Source: Archivesica marissinica (taxonomy: Eukaryota; Mollusca; Bivalvia; Venerida; Vesicomyidae). From it: DNA of 64,000 nucleotides. Location of the stretch: positions 75,156,243 to 75,220,242 of the forward strand of contig CM026387.1 in assembly GCA_014843695.1 (NCBI GenBank). Direction: 5' to 3'. Both the position numbers and the translations under genes were made by a program. The notes below the pieces were generated by a model. That model did no database searches. It saw nothing but the letters and a program-made list of their open reading frames with translations, and was not told where the DNA came from. Below are positions 50,501 through 56,894 of the stretch, piece after piece (the first letter of the stretch is position 1; each line of letters begins with the position of its first letter).

Positions 50501-51967
50501 TAAGAGGTTGATTTACCCTGTGTACTGTTTGGTTGTTCCCTTGGTGGTCTGGTAATGCAAGTTTGACTGTATATAAGAGGTTGATTTACCCTGTGTACTG
50601 TTTGGTTGTTCCCTTGGTGGTCTGGTAATGCAAGTTTGACTGTATATAAGAGGTTGATTTACCCTGTGTACTGTTTGGTTGTTCCCTTTGTGGTCTGGTA
50701 ATGCATGTTTGACTGTATATATAAGAGGTTGATTTACCCTGTGTACTGTTTGGTTGTTCCCTTGGTGGTCTGGTAATGCAGGTTTGACTGTATATATAAG
50801 AGGTTGATTTACCCTGTGTACTGTTTGGTTGTTCCCTTGGTGGTCTGGTAATGCAAGTTTGACTGTATATATAAGAGGTTGATTTACCCTGTGTACTGTT
50901 TGCCTGTTCCCTTGGTGGTCTGGTAAGGCAGGTTTGACTGTATATATAAGAGGTTGATTTACCCTGTGTACTGTTTGCCTGTTCCCTTGGTGGTCTGGTA
51001 ATGCAGGTTTGACTGTATATATAAGAGGTTGATTTACCCTGTGTACTGTTTGGTTGTTCCCTTGGTGGTCTGGTAATGCATGTTTGACTGTATATAAGAG
51101 GTTGATTTACCCTGTGTACTGTTTGGTTGTTCCCTTGGTGGTCTGGTAATGCAGGTTTGACTATATATAAGAGGTTGATTTACCCTGTGTACTGTTTGGT
51201 TGTTCCCTTGGTGGTCTGGTAATGCAGGTTTGACTATATATAAGAGGTTGATTTACCCTGTGTACTGTTTGCTTGATCCCTCGTCTATACTTCATCTTCA
51301 GATTGCCCTCTTTATGCAGGAGCCTGTAACCAAGAGGTGCACTTGTTTGCAAAACATGTCTGCATGGGTTTATTTATCTTCACTCTCTGGGTAGTCGTGA
51401 CAACGCCTCCAGATATATGTTAGTCATTTTATGTTTTGAAAGATAATGCAAGATATAGCAGATGCTCCAATTCCAGAAGCACAGTGTATAGTGCACAGTG
51501 TATAGTACCAATACACGAGACCTCGGTTAATAGTCTCATCTAACAGACTGTGTTAATATCATTAGGGTCAAACAGAGGATCAAACCTGCTGTACTTGGAT
51601 TTGCAGTCCTATGTGCTAACCAGTTACATATCAATTGTGTATGCACACGAGTCATACACAGTTATGATTCTCTTTCACAATTTAATGCAATCTTAACATT
51701 TCACACAATTATTTTATAGTACATGTGTCAGATGGTATATAGTCAATGTACCTTGAAATATTAAGCTTCTGTTGGATGGGTAGTGGTGATGAATTGAGAC
51801 ACTGAAGCAGTCTATGTACGTCAGACTGGTATATAGTCAATTACCTTGAAATATTAAGCTTCTGTTGGATGGGTAGTGGTGAGGAATTGAGACACTGAAG
51901 CAGTCTATGTACATCAGACTGGTCACATTGCTCTATTACATGACCAACGTCTGCTTCTACGTCATAT
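26423..51967 (-). CDS. Transmembrane channel-like (TMC) protein, 14 exons, both ends missing
   Basis: TMC family members are multi-pass membrane proteins; TMC1/2 form the hair-cell mechanotransduction channel, and other members have varied or unclear roles. Fourteen minus-strand exons, each with GT-AG borders, join in phase to about 475 residues. In order: a basic pre-TM1 region (LLHKEGNLKMKYRRG), TM1 (LLYINIMMMLLMLGFVVI), a short loop, TM2 (AYFLSWLAANLVCFIYII), a cytosolic segment with RVFCAWDHSVTS, TM3 (SNLVVLGLLVGSGFLIY), TM4 (AVVAGLKFLVPPIFQQL), TM5 (TTLFYVASLMIFLTSLY), the TMC signature CCWENEVGEEIFKVIMFDLG, and a hydrophobic block with VIYGQCLIWLGLYFSPLLAA. The N-terminal exon(s) upstream of 51967 and the last helices (downstream, toward the gap) were not found. 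The subtype cannot be settled by eye. Introns are stuffed with minisatellites. Confidence 0.92.
26630..26868. mobile_element. piggyBac-like MITE, 239 bp
   Basis: Flanked by TTAA on both sides, ends CCCATTTAATTC and GAATGAAATGGG. The interior contains two imperfect hairpins built on ACATAGATCC/GGATCTATGT and CATAGAGCCTGATCAG. TTAA targets and CCC...GGG ends are typical of piggyBac-derived MITEs. A relative lies at 35224. Confidence 0.82.
26873..28120. other. TMC intron, no gene; dispersed repeat pieces
   Basis: Contains a fragment with ACCGCAGTTTCATCC and GAGTTATCCTGTCCACAC (27230-27315), also found beside the 39-bp array at 31813; a CAGTCAAACCTGT-type fragment around 27555-27640; and a duplicated piece beginning GTGGTAAATGGCATAGTTGTC at 27481 and 27788. 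No exon recognised. Confidence 0.6.
28121..28276 (-). CDS. TMC exon with CWENEVG signature
   Basis: 52 codons, phase 0-0; acceptor TTGTCTCTGTAG, donor CTG|GTAGGT. Carries the TMC signature (CCWENEVGEE) and a helix ending in LFDLHRAVWVR. Reading on to KL before the donor joins it smoothly to IGYSKF of the next exon. Confidence 0.93.
28310..31315. repeat. 48-bp satellite, about 62 copies
   Basis: Unit with GAATGAAATCTCTTGAACAA and CATAACTCGAATAGTGG. Rare variants recur together (CTGGACTAATCAG at 28566 and 28902, 336 bp apart; GCCATAACTCTAATAG near 29348, 29923 and 30595), so blocks of 7 to 14 units have themselves been duplicated. At 16 codons per unit, both strands give long false ORFs. It starts about 35 bp upstream of the signature TMC exon's acceptor. 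Confidence 0.97.
31338..31820. repeat. 39-bp satellite, about 12 nearly identical copies
   Basis: Unit AGTTTCATCATATACAATAA then CACAAAACGATATATCCAC. The last unit runs into a dispersed element (TTCGAGTTATCCTGTCCACA) whose other copy at 27230-27315 shows CCGATATAACCGCAGTTTCA, so the unit comes from that element. Confidence 0.96.
32007..32253 (-). mobile_element. tRNA-derived SINE, family 2, head-truncated
   Basis: Tail TTTACGTTTATTTATCGTCG through GATCGAACCTGCGTTCCCTGG; the head ends abruptly. Confidence 0.9.
32506..32733 (+). mobile_element. tRNA-derived SINE, family 1
   Basis: Begins inside the A box (CAGTGATTAGCGCGCTCGCT) and has the full body and an AAATAAATAAAG tail. Confidence 0.9.
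32894..32981 (-). CDS. TMC exon, TM5
   Basis: Acceptor CCGTAATATTACAG, donor ATG|GTAAGA. 29 codons with helix TTLFYVASLMIFLTSLY, then an acidic/Cys loop DVTDDCSANSTM leading to the signature exon. Confidence 0.9.
33368..33563 (+). mobile_element. tRNA-derived SINE, family 3
   Basis: Starts in the head (TTGCGAAAGGCCCGGAGTTC) and keeps the family body (GATGGATTCCATAAGG) and AAGCTAAAATAAATGTG tail. Confidence 0.82.
33564..34446. other. TMC intron with purine-rich tract
   Basis: No gene. 33960-34215 is an almost pure purine stretch of GAGA and GAAGATGAAGAGA-like words that gives Ser/Leu-rich or Arg/Glu-rich false ORFs. Polypurine tracts of this type can form triplex DNA; nothing more can be said here. 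Confidence 0.75.
34447..34556 (-). CDS. TMC exon, TM4 and RLEGWHPR
   Basis: Acceptor TTCCTCTGTAG, donor GCCCG|GTGAGT. Encodes LTAVVAGLKFLVPPIF followed by QQLVRLEGWHPRIE, equivalent to the family's kLE-y-PR segment. Phase 0 in, two bases out. Confidence 0.92.
34647..35187. mobile_element. MITE with TTAAAGCAGCATTACAT ends
   Basis: 541 bp with inverted ends TTAAAGCAGCATTACAT and ATGTAATGCTGCTTTAA. A related element with diverged ends lies at 36837-37344. No coding capacity seen. Confidence 0.75.
35224..35461. mobile_element. piggyBac-like MITE, 238 bp
   Basis: TTAA on both sides, ends CCCTTTCAACCCC and GGGGTTGAATGGG. Interior hairpin AGTGTAGATCCAGATGAG versus CTCATCAGGATCTGCACT. Almost the same length and architecture as 26630-26868. 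Confidence 0.83.
35584..35737 (-). CDS. TMC exon, TM3
   Basis: Acceptor TTTGTGTGTAG, donor CAG|GTAACT. 51 codons with RLFSNLVVLGLLVGSGFLIY. One base in, phase 0 out. Confidence 0.93.
35795..35885. repeat. Short tandem repeat based on CGACATGTTGA
   Basis: Five or six irregular copies of GTCGACATGTTGAAG, just upstream (on the minus strand) of the TM3 exon's acceptor. Confidence 0.85.
36050..36300 (-). mobile_element. tRNA-derived SINE, family 4
   Basis: Antisense. Tail ATATTTCGGGTTTTACGCC, body GGTTAACCAGTACTTGGGTG, head GGGGCTCGAACCCATGACC and CTTAACCACTCAACCACGG. Copies also at 41967 and 59088. Confidence 0.88.
36414..36682 (+). mobile_element. MITE with CAGGG end, right end degenerate
   Basis: CAGGGCTCATTCTAGAGGGC at the left. 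The body is diverged from 5839-6139 and the right terminus is eroded. Confidence 0.68.
36837..37344. mobile_element. MITE with TTAAAGTGACACTACATC ends
   Basis: 508 bp with ends TTAAAGTGACACTACATC and GATGTAATGTCGCTTTAA, a diverged relative of 34647-35187. Confidence 0.7.
37440..37545. repeat. 18-bp tandem repeat, about 5 copies
   Basis: ACTTGATATATGCTACTA repeated, next to a family-2 SINE. Confidence 0.85.
37561..37807 (-). mobile_element. tRNA-derived SINE, family 2
   Basis: Antisense copy ending within the head (GATCCCTGGATTACCAGTG), about 35 bp from the donor of the 37845 TMC exon. Confidence 0.88.
37845..37894 (-). CDS. TMC short exon before TM3
   Basis: 50 nt between acceptor TTCATTGTTACAG and donor AA|GTAAGT. 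Encodes ELVREEKSTVEVDNCT; the leftover AA joins A of the next exon to give Lys. Its upstream intron is entirely the 50-bp array plus a MITE. Confidence 0.87.
38020..39915. repeat. 50-bp satellite, split by a MITE
   Basis: Unit with CATGCTTACTGCTGGTCGTA and GTCAAACACTGTGAATGTGGT at 38020-38540 and 39158-39915. It fills the intron between the TMC exons at 37894 and 39998. A few shortened units near 39660 and 39790. Confidence 0.96.
38541..39157. mobile_element. PIF/Harbinger-like MITE inserted in the 50-bp satellite
   Basis: 617 bp with about 36-bp inverted ends (GGCCTAAATTAAAATA and its inverse, extending to TTTGTTTGATCTTTACC) and a 3-bp TTA target duplication (38538-38540, 39158-39160). The satellite unit is exactly restored when one TTA and the element are removed. 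TTA targets are typical of PIF/Harbinger. Confidence 0.88.
39998..40148 (-). CDS. TMC exon, cytosolic loop after TM2
   Basis: Acceptor ATTTTCTTGTAG, donor AAG|GTAGTA. 50 codons with YKFAWRVFCAWDHSVTS and LRTEIK, matching the family's y-kvF--WDf-it...lrneik pattern. Its downstream splice neighbour is the ELVREEK exon. Confidence 0.92.
40389..40407 (+). repeat. Poly-C run, 19 bases
   Basis: Uninterrupted C tract in the TMC intron upstream (on the minus strand) of the 39998 exon; its exact length is likely to be unreliable. Confidence 0.9.
40640..41835. repeat. 34-bp satellite, about 35 copies
   Basis: Unit CCCCCAGACATTTCTCGCAA then TAATTTATTCTATT, with CGCAATA, CTAAATA and CGACATA variants and units of 33 bp with one C fewer. 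The variants recur in the same order, again suggesting block duplication. Confidence 0.96.
41967..42223 (+). mobile_element. tRNA-derived SINE, family 4
   Basis: Sense copy: CTCCGTGGTCGAGTGGTTAA (A box), CACGGGTTCGAGCCCCGC (B box), a body, then AAACCCGAAATATAAC. Directly abuts an antisense family-3 SINE. Confidence 0.9.
42226..42378 (-). mobile_element. tRNA-derived SINE, family 3
   Basis: ATTCCTGATGGAATCCATCG through GGCTCGAACTTCAGGCC and CTACCACTGCGCTATCACGA, antisense. Confidence 0.87.
42492..42625 (-). CDS. TMC exon, TM2
   Basis: Acceptor TTTATATTGCAG, donor CCAT|GTAAAC. 44 codons with SNSIMFYGLYKDD and LPLAYFLSWLAANLVCF, the family's lFYG-Y...plAYf block. Confidence 0.92.
42729..42895 (+). 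mobile_element. Degenerate SINE, family 1
   Basis: Retains ATAGCGCAGTGGGTAG, a GTGGGTTTTCTATG body and a TGTAATATAAATTAAG tail; the B box is deleted. Confidence 0.65.
43452..43699 (+). mobile_element. tRNA-derived SINE, family 1
   Basis: Full copy: GGCTGTCCGATTAGCGCAGT, CCCGGGTTCGATCCTCGG, GGTACTCCGGTTTCCTCCC, and an AAATAAATAAAGTTTAAAC tail. Confidence 0.94.
43718..43740 (-). CDS. TMC candidate micro-exon in TM1-TM2 loop
   Basis: Donor TTTT|GTAAGT is excellent. With acceptor CTGCAGACAG the exon is 23 nt and, taking one base from the 47232-47271 exon, reads DVKYGGHF in phase with GELSNS. An alternative acceptor four bases upstream (GCAATCTGCAG, exon to 43744) gives TDVKYGGHF in phase 0 and would skip the other candidate exon. 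Confidence 0.5.
43808..44091 (-). mobile_element. tRNA-derived SINE, family 2
   Basis: Antisense full copy, ending CCAGTCCAGCGTGTTACCAC then AGATCCGTCTG. Confidence 0.93.
44290..46418. repeat. 56-bp satellite, about 38 copies
   Basis: Unit GTAGAGTTGTAGAGATATGT, TAATAGAACATTTAACACGT, AG(A/T)GGCAATACAACTT. Two main types (AGAGG, AGTGG) occur in runs. One unit near 45920 lacks GTTGTAGA. Confidence 0.97.
46494..46744 (+). mobile_element. tRNA-derived SINE, family 1
   Basis: Full copy, about 75 bp after the 56-bp array: CTGTCCGATTAGCGCAGTGG, GGGTTCGATCTTCGGACC, and an AAATAAATAAAGTTTAAAC tail. Confidence 0.94.
46866..47222. repeat. Dispersed repeat, copy 1 of about 350 bp
   Basis: Closely related, with small gaps, to 61992-62345: shared CTATTACCTCCCTTG start, TAACCAGATGT, TGATAAATGTGATTTTATC, GTCGAGATATAGTAAT, TGTGCAAAGGAAACAACG, and an AACTGACCGATGTCTCTCATT end. 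Type unknown. Confidence 0.8.
47232..47271 (-). CDS. TMC candidate small exon in TM1-TM2 loop
   Basis: 40 nt between AGGTTCAG and CACG|GTATGT, reading FCIHASKQIVLGH. Phase 0 in, one base out, which exactly suits the 23-nt exon. The pyrimidine tract is poor and the loop is variable in the family, so support is from phase only. Confidence 0.45.
47390..47496 (-). CDS. TMC exon, TM1
   Basis: Donor GAG|GTAATG, acceptor GATTTGCAG preceded by (GAT)n instead of pyrimidines. 35 codons reading YFGSNVASYFQFVRTLLY, then TM1 ending VVIPE. The GS-va-Sy-F-fvR pattern is typical of TMC. Confidence 0.93.
47497..47561. repeat. (CAT)n microsatellite at a TMC acceptor
   Basis: CGTCGTCGTC then about 15 CAT repeats. 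On the minus strand it is a (GAT)n run ending ten bases before the TM1 exon, where a pyrimidine tract would be expected. Confidence 0.93.
47671..48345. repeat. 39-bp satellite, about 17 copies
   Basis: Unit AGTGAGCAATATGATATACA then TGTACAAATAGCTTGTTCT, nearly identical copies (a few with GTTTG). 13 codons per unit without stops in three frames, hence false ORFs of up to 305 codons. Confidence 0.97.
48612..48678 (-). CDS. TMC exon before TM1
   Basis: Acceptor CATGTGTTGCAG, donor CACTG|GTAAGT. Encodes RDDADKVFTAYHIWEDTITR, then ITG completed across the splice. Phase 0 in, one base out. Confidence 0.9.
48961..49260 (-). mobile_element. MITE with CAGGG ends, inverted copy
   Basis: CAGGGTTCATTCTAGGTCAG at the left and CACTAGAATGATCCTA at the right; the body is the inverse of 5839-6139. 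Confidence 0.77.
49573..49768. mobile_element. CAGTCAAAC...GTTTGACTG MITE adjoining a TMC exon
   Basis: Left end TACAGTCAAACTTACTAG, right end GCAAGTTTGACTGTATA, inverted. About 196 bp with TTAGAGACC-like internal words. Its right 43 bases are part of the 73-bp satellite that follows. Confidence 0.72.
49769..51256. repeat. 73-bp satellite made of exon end + donor + MITE terminus
   Basis: About 20 tandem units. Each has 30 bp, TAAGAGGTTGATTTACCCTG then TGTACTGTTT, equal to the first intron bases, GT donor and last exon bases of the TMC exon 51257-51323 read on the opposite strand, plus about 43 bp (CCCTTGGTGGTCTGGTAATG, then CAAGTTTGACTGTATA) equal to the right end of the adjacent MITE. The array ends in the genuine exon. 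Confidence 0.95.
51257..51323 (-). CDS. TMC exon, basic pre-TM1 region; its 3' end seeds a satellite
   Basis: Acceptor TCTTGGTTACAG, donor CACAGG|GTAAAT. 22 codons LLHKEGNLKMKYRRG, then IKQTVHR. The last 15 exon bases and the donor are repeated about 20 times in the following intron (49769-51256). Confidence 0.9.
51367..51640 (-). mobile_element. Diverged SINE, family 2
   Basis: Recognisable by GTTTATTTATCTTCACTCTC, GAGACCTCGGTTAATAGTC and ATTAGGGTCAAACAGAGGATC. Many substitutions, so an old copy. Confidence 0.7.
51728..51911. repeat. 93-bp tandem duplication of part of a TMC exon with its donor
   Basis: ACCTTGAAATATTAAGCTTC...TCAGACTGG occurs at 51750 and 51843. The copy nearest the acceptor (51845 upward) is the real exon end. 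The other, with a few changes including GGTGATGAATTG for GGTGAGGAATTG, lies in the intron with its own GT (GTACAT). Confidence 0.9.
51845..51967 (-). CDS. TMC most upstream exon recognised
   Basis: Acceptor TGCATATTGCAG, donor TCAAG|GTAATT. 40 codons ending SSPLPIQQKLNIS, comparable to the Leu-Pro...K-L motif before TM1 in TMCs. One base in, two out. The 3' part with its donor is duplicated 93 bp downstream. Upstream exons not found. Confidence 0.83.
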
Positions 51968-52129
51968 CTGCAATATGCAAATTATTATAAATATTCAATT
52001 CTAACATGAACTATGAGTAGAGTATGATTTCATGTTTGGTTAGTATACATGTACAGGGTTTGGCACTTTGAATTCCAATCTGCTATAGAATTAAAATGAG
52101 TTTGCATGTTTTTACCCTTTCTTGAATAA

Positions 52130-53555
52130 AATGTATTGGTATGGTGTACTGCTGAAGATAGTATTGGTATGGTGTACTGCTGAAGCTAGTATTGGTATGT
52201 GTACTGCTGAAGATAGTATTGGTATGGTGTACTGCTGAAGATAGTATTGGTATGGTGTACTGCTGAAGCCAGTATTGGTATGGTGTACTGCTGAAGATAG
52301 TATTGGTATGGTGTACTGCTGAAGATAGTATTGGTATGGTGTACTGCTGAAGATAGTATTGGTATGGTGTACTGCTGAAGCCAGTATTGGTATGGTGCAC
52401 TGCTGAAGCCAGTATTGGTATGGTGTACTGCTGAAGCTAGTATTGGTATGGTGTACTGCTGAAGCTAGTATTGGTATGGTATACTGCTGAAGCTAGTATT
52501 GGTATGGTGTACTGCTGAAGCTAGTATTGGTATGGTGTACTGCTGAAGCCAGTATTGTGTACTGCTGAAGCCAGTATTGTGTACTGCTGAAGCCAGTATT
52601 GGTATGGTGTACTGCTGAAGATAGTATTGGTATGGTGTACTGCTGAAGATAGTATTGGTATGGTGTACTGCTGAAGCTAGTATTGGTATGGTGTACTGCT
52701 GAAGATAGTATTGGTATGGTGTACTGCTAAAGATAGTATTGGTATGGTGTACTGCTGAAGCTAGTATTGGTATGGTGTACTGCTGAAGATAGTATTGGTA
52801 TGGTGTACTGCTGAAGATAGTATTGGTATGGTGTACTGCTGAAGCTAGTATTGGTATGGTGTACTGCTGAAGCTAGTATTGGTATGGTGTACTGCTGAAG
52901 CTAGTATTGGTATGGTGTACTGCTGAAGCTAGTATTGGTATGGTGTACTGCTGAAGCCAGTATTGGTATGGTGTACTACTGAAGCTAGTATTGGTATGGT
53001 GTACTGCTGAAGCTAGTATTGGTATGGTGTACTACTGAAGCTAGTATTGGTATGGTGTACTGCTGAAGATAGTATTGGTATGGTGTACTGCTGAAGCTAG
53101 TATTGGTATGGTGTACTGCTGAAGCTAGTATTGGTATGGTGTACTGCTGAAGCTAGTATTGGTATGGTGTACTGCTGAAGCTAGTATTGGTATGGTGTAC
53201 TGCTGAAGCTAGTATTGGTATGGTGTACTGCTGAAGCTAGTATTGGTATGGTGTACTGCTGAAGCTAGTATTGGTATGGTGTACTGCTGAAGCTAGTATT
53301 GGTATGGTGTACTGCTGAAGCTAGTATTGGTATGGTGTACTGCTGAAGCTAGTATTGGTATGGTGTACTGCTGAAGCTAGTATTGGTATGGTGTACTGCT
53401 GAAGCTAGTATTGGTATGGTGTACTGCTGAAGCTAGTATTGGTATGGTGTACTGCTGAAGCTAGTATTGGTATGGTGTACTGCTGAAGCTAGTATTGGTA
53501 TGGTGTACTGCTGAAGCTAGTATTGGTATGGTGTACTGCTGAAGCTAGTATTAAC
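52130..53555. repeat. 28-bp satellite, about 50 copies
   Basis: Unit AGTATTGGTATGGTGTACTG then CTGAAGCT, with ATAG, CTAG and CCAG variants. Shortened units near 52555. Confidence 0.97.
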
Positions 53556-53740
53556 AAGTTGTGCACTAACCATTTGTCCAGGTAGACATACAGTATTCGT
53601 ACCTAAGCTTGCCAAGTGTTTAAACTTGAAGAACATTACAGTCTATTGCTGTTAATTTAAATGTATGTCAATTCTATTATGTATTTGTAAAATACTGAAA
53701 TAAATAATGTTTAAACTAGTCGATATTATGCACTTGTGTT

Positions 53741-54000
53741 GCTATTCCAACTAACCCTTTGTTTAGGAAAGCATATTGTATTCTATACAGGAGCTGGTCC
53801 AGTGTTAAATGATGGCTGGTATTGTAACTTGTGTGGTTGTACTAACCTACCCTTTGTTTAGGAAAGCATATTGTATTCTATACAGGAGCTGGTCCAGTGT
53901 TAAATGATGGCTGGTATTGTAACTTGTGTGGTTATTCTAACCTACCTTTTGTTTAGGAAAGCATATTGTATTCTATACAGGAGCTCGTCCAGTGTTACAC
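53741..54000. repeat. 95-bp tandem triplication
   Basis: Three copies starting near 53766, 53861 and 53956 with GGAAAGCATATTGTATTCTA and CAGGAGCTGGTCCAGTGTTA. Confidence 0.9.
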
Positions 54001-54090
54001 TATGGTCTGCCTTCGTTGCCAGTGTCGATGTGGAGTCTCGGTGGCTACCTAACAGTACAACAACACATACATTACTTGGTGTACTTAAAA

Positions 54091-54250
54091 GTTTAAACTT
54101 TATTTATTTTACAACGATTGCGAAGCAAGTTTTAACAACTCTCGTTGGCGCGGATGAAAGCGTAAATGTGGTCATTTGTGTGGGAGGAAACCAGAGTACC
54201 CCGAGAAAACCCACCTGTCCGATCTGGCGACAACAATACCATCTCACATT
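54091..54250 (-). mobile_element. tRNA-derived SINE, family 1, head-truncated
   Basis: Antisense: GTTTAAACTTTATTTATTTT tail, ACTCTCGTTGGCGCGGATG, GTCCGATCTGGCGAC, stopping at CATCTCACATTTGG before the tRNA-like head. Confidence 0.88.
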
Positions 54251-54667
54251 TGGTGTACTTGTGAGAGTATATGAAGTGTTTGGTTTGTTATGGATTTACA
54301 ACATTAAATTGCCAATGAAGCACAGTAATGTAAGTATGTATTGACAGTGCCATTGAAGAGACGTTCTACAGCTTTATTTAGTGATACAACTTGATTTTAG
54401 CTCGCGACTTCCACGTATACAGTTTTATGACGAGTTTCGTTTTCTGACCAGTCTTGTTTAGCTCCAGCTGTGCATTGAAGAAGAACCAACTAAATAAATC
54501 TGACCAATCAACGTCCGCCATATTAAGAAAAAAAATATATCTGGAACCGTGGTAAATATTTGTGAACAACTATTATATTCCGTCCGATTCTGATGACATT
54601 GAACTGACATACGTCATAAAATGCATTCTACACAACATCTCAACATTGTGGTTAGTCTTATGCCAAG

Positions 54668-54812
54668 TTATTTCATGTAACTCCTACTGATCTCGTCTGT
54701 GACCACATTGATGGCTGGCTTGAACAAATTGCTAAGAGGTTGTAAGAATGCTTCTGTCCATATTGGAAACCTTCCCATTAGTTCATGAGAAATAGCTGTA
54801 ATAAAGGCTTCC
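54668..54812 (-). CDS. Unidentified candidate terminal exon
   Basis: Minus-strand stretch after an AG (ATTTGTAG, or ATTACAG a few codons in) that stays open for about 47 codons to a TAA. It contains HELMGRFPIWTEAFLQPLSN and AINVVTDEISRSYMK. The composition looks coding, but I do not recognise the family, and it does not resemble TMC. It could be the last exon of a small gene between parkin and TMC, a 5' exon of TMC with a donor I cannot choose, or a transposon remnant. Confidence 0.3.
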
Positions 54813-54989
54813 CTACAAATGTACATAATTAACTACTTTTTTTAAAATACTTGAGAATGGTTGTAACAAGAATGTTAGGATTTGGAAACATTCGTACATA
54901 CCATATCCTGCGTTTTCATAAACTTGCTCATCCTGTCTTGTGTGATCTAACAGTGATGTATACTCGCATGCTTCTGTCATTACGAAACT

Positions 54990-56370
54990 AGCGTGTCGTC
55001 ACATGCTAAACCATAAATGTCCGTGTTCGAGGTTTCCAATACTAGCACAAGTCTCAAATGTAAAACTATAAATATTTGTGTTTAATGTTTCAAAAACTAG
55101 TACATGTTATCGAATGCTAAACCATAAATATCCATGTTTAATGTTTCAAAAACTAGTGCATGTTATCGAATGCTAAACCATAAATATCCACGTTTAATGT
55201 TTCAAAAACTAGTGCATGTTGTCGAATGCTAAACCATAAATATCCACGTTTAAGGTTTCAAAAACTTGTGCATGTTGTCGAATGCTAAACCATAAATATC
55301 CACGTTTAATTCTATTTTTCATTACATCTGTATATGGTATAACTTCCTGACAAACAAACATCAGTATGTGACAATATGGATGTTGTCAGATGCTAAACCA
55401 TAAAATTCCACGTTTAATATTTCAAAAACTAGTGCATGTTGTCGGATGCTAAACCATAAATATCCACGTTTAAGGTTTCAAAAACTAATGGATGTTGTCG
55501 GATGCTAAACCATAAAAATCCACGTTTATTGTTTCAAAAATTAATGGATGTTATCGAATGCTAAACCATAAATATCCATGTTTAATGTGTCAAAAACTAG
55601 TGCATGTTGTCGGATGCTAAACCATAAATATCCACGTTTAATGTTTCAAAAACTAGTGCATGTTGTCGAATGCTAAACCATAAATATCCACGTTTAATGT
55701 TTCAGAAACTAGTGCATGTTGTCGAATGCTAAACCATAAATATCGATGTTTAATGTTTCAAAAACTAGTGCATGTTGTCGAATGCTAAACCATAAATATC
55801 CACGTTTAATGTTTCAAAAACTAGTGCATGTTGTCGGATGCTAAACCATAAATATCCTCGTTTAATGTTTCAAAAACTAGTGCATGTTATTGAATGCTAA
55901 ACCATAAATATCCACGTTTAATGTTTCAAAAACTAGTGCATGTTATCGAATGCTAAACCATAAATATCCACGTTTAATGTTTCAAAAACTAGTGCATGTT
56001 ATCGAATGCTAAACCATAAATATCCATGTTTAATGTTTCAAAAACTAGTGCATGTTGTCGAATGCTAAACCATAAATATCCACGTTTAATATTTCACAAA
56101 CTAGTGCATGTTGTCGGATGCTAAGCCATAAATATCCACGTTTAATGTTTCAAAACAAAAGTGCATGTTGTCGGATGCTAAACCATAAATATCCACGTTT
56201 AATGTTTCAAAAACTAGTGCATGTTATCGAATGCTAAACCATAAATATCCACGTTTAAGGTTTCAAAAACTAATGGATGTTGTCAGATGCTAAACCATAA
56301 ATATCCACGTTTAATGTTTCAAAAACTCGTGCATGTTGTCGAATGCTAAACCATAAATATCCACGTTTAA
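54990..56370. repeat. 56-bp satellite, about 24 copies, with captured flank
   Basis: Unit with GAATGCTAAACCATAAATAT, CCACGTTTAATGTTTC and AAAAACTAGTGCATGTTGTC. At 55311-55378 a block TTCTATTTTTCATTACATCT through CAGTATGTGACAATAT interrupts it; the same block is the array's right flank at 56370-56439. Confidence 0.94.
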
Positions 56371-56680
56371 TTCTATTTTTCATTACATCTGTATATGGTA
56401 TAACTTCCTGACAAACAAACATCAGTATGTGACAATATACATACACCAAGCATGATAATAATGACATCAGATTTAAATGGAAAGTGTTGTTATCTATCAT
56501 GATGATAACAGATTGTTTAACTTCTGATGATAACGTCACATGTTAAATTATCAACAGACCTGATAAACATCTCAATGTACCTCTAATCGGGATACGGACA
56601 CACAATGTAATCCCCCCGCATGTTTTTTAAACACAGGGTAAAATCCACCCTGTCTACGGTTAGTTTCTACAATTTTTTTT

Positions 56681-56894
56681 AGCTCTATTGCGAAACAAGT
56701 TCTTACAACTTATATTAATCACTCTCGAGACCTCATTCCTGATGGAATCCATCGTCACGAGAGAGAGAAGAGGCAACATGGAATATAAATGCCTTGCCTA
56801 AGGGCACAATCGCAACGGCTCCAGCGGGGCTCGAACTCCGAGCCTTTTCACACATGAAACGAAAGCTCTACCACTGCACTATCATGATTTCCAC
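56681..56894 (-). mobile_element. tRNA-derived SINE, family 3
   Basis: Antisense full copy: TTGCGAAACAAGTTCTTACA, TCATTCCTGATGGAATCCATC, CAGCGGGGCTCGAACTCCGA, CTACCACTGCACTATCATGA. Confidence 0.88.

Noticed and set aside
53904..54344. 146-codon ORF
   Set aside because: A composite of the 95-bp triplication and an antisense SINE.
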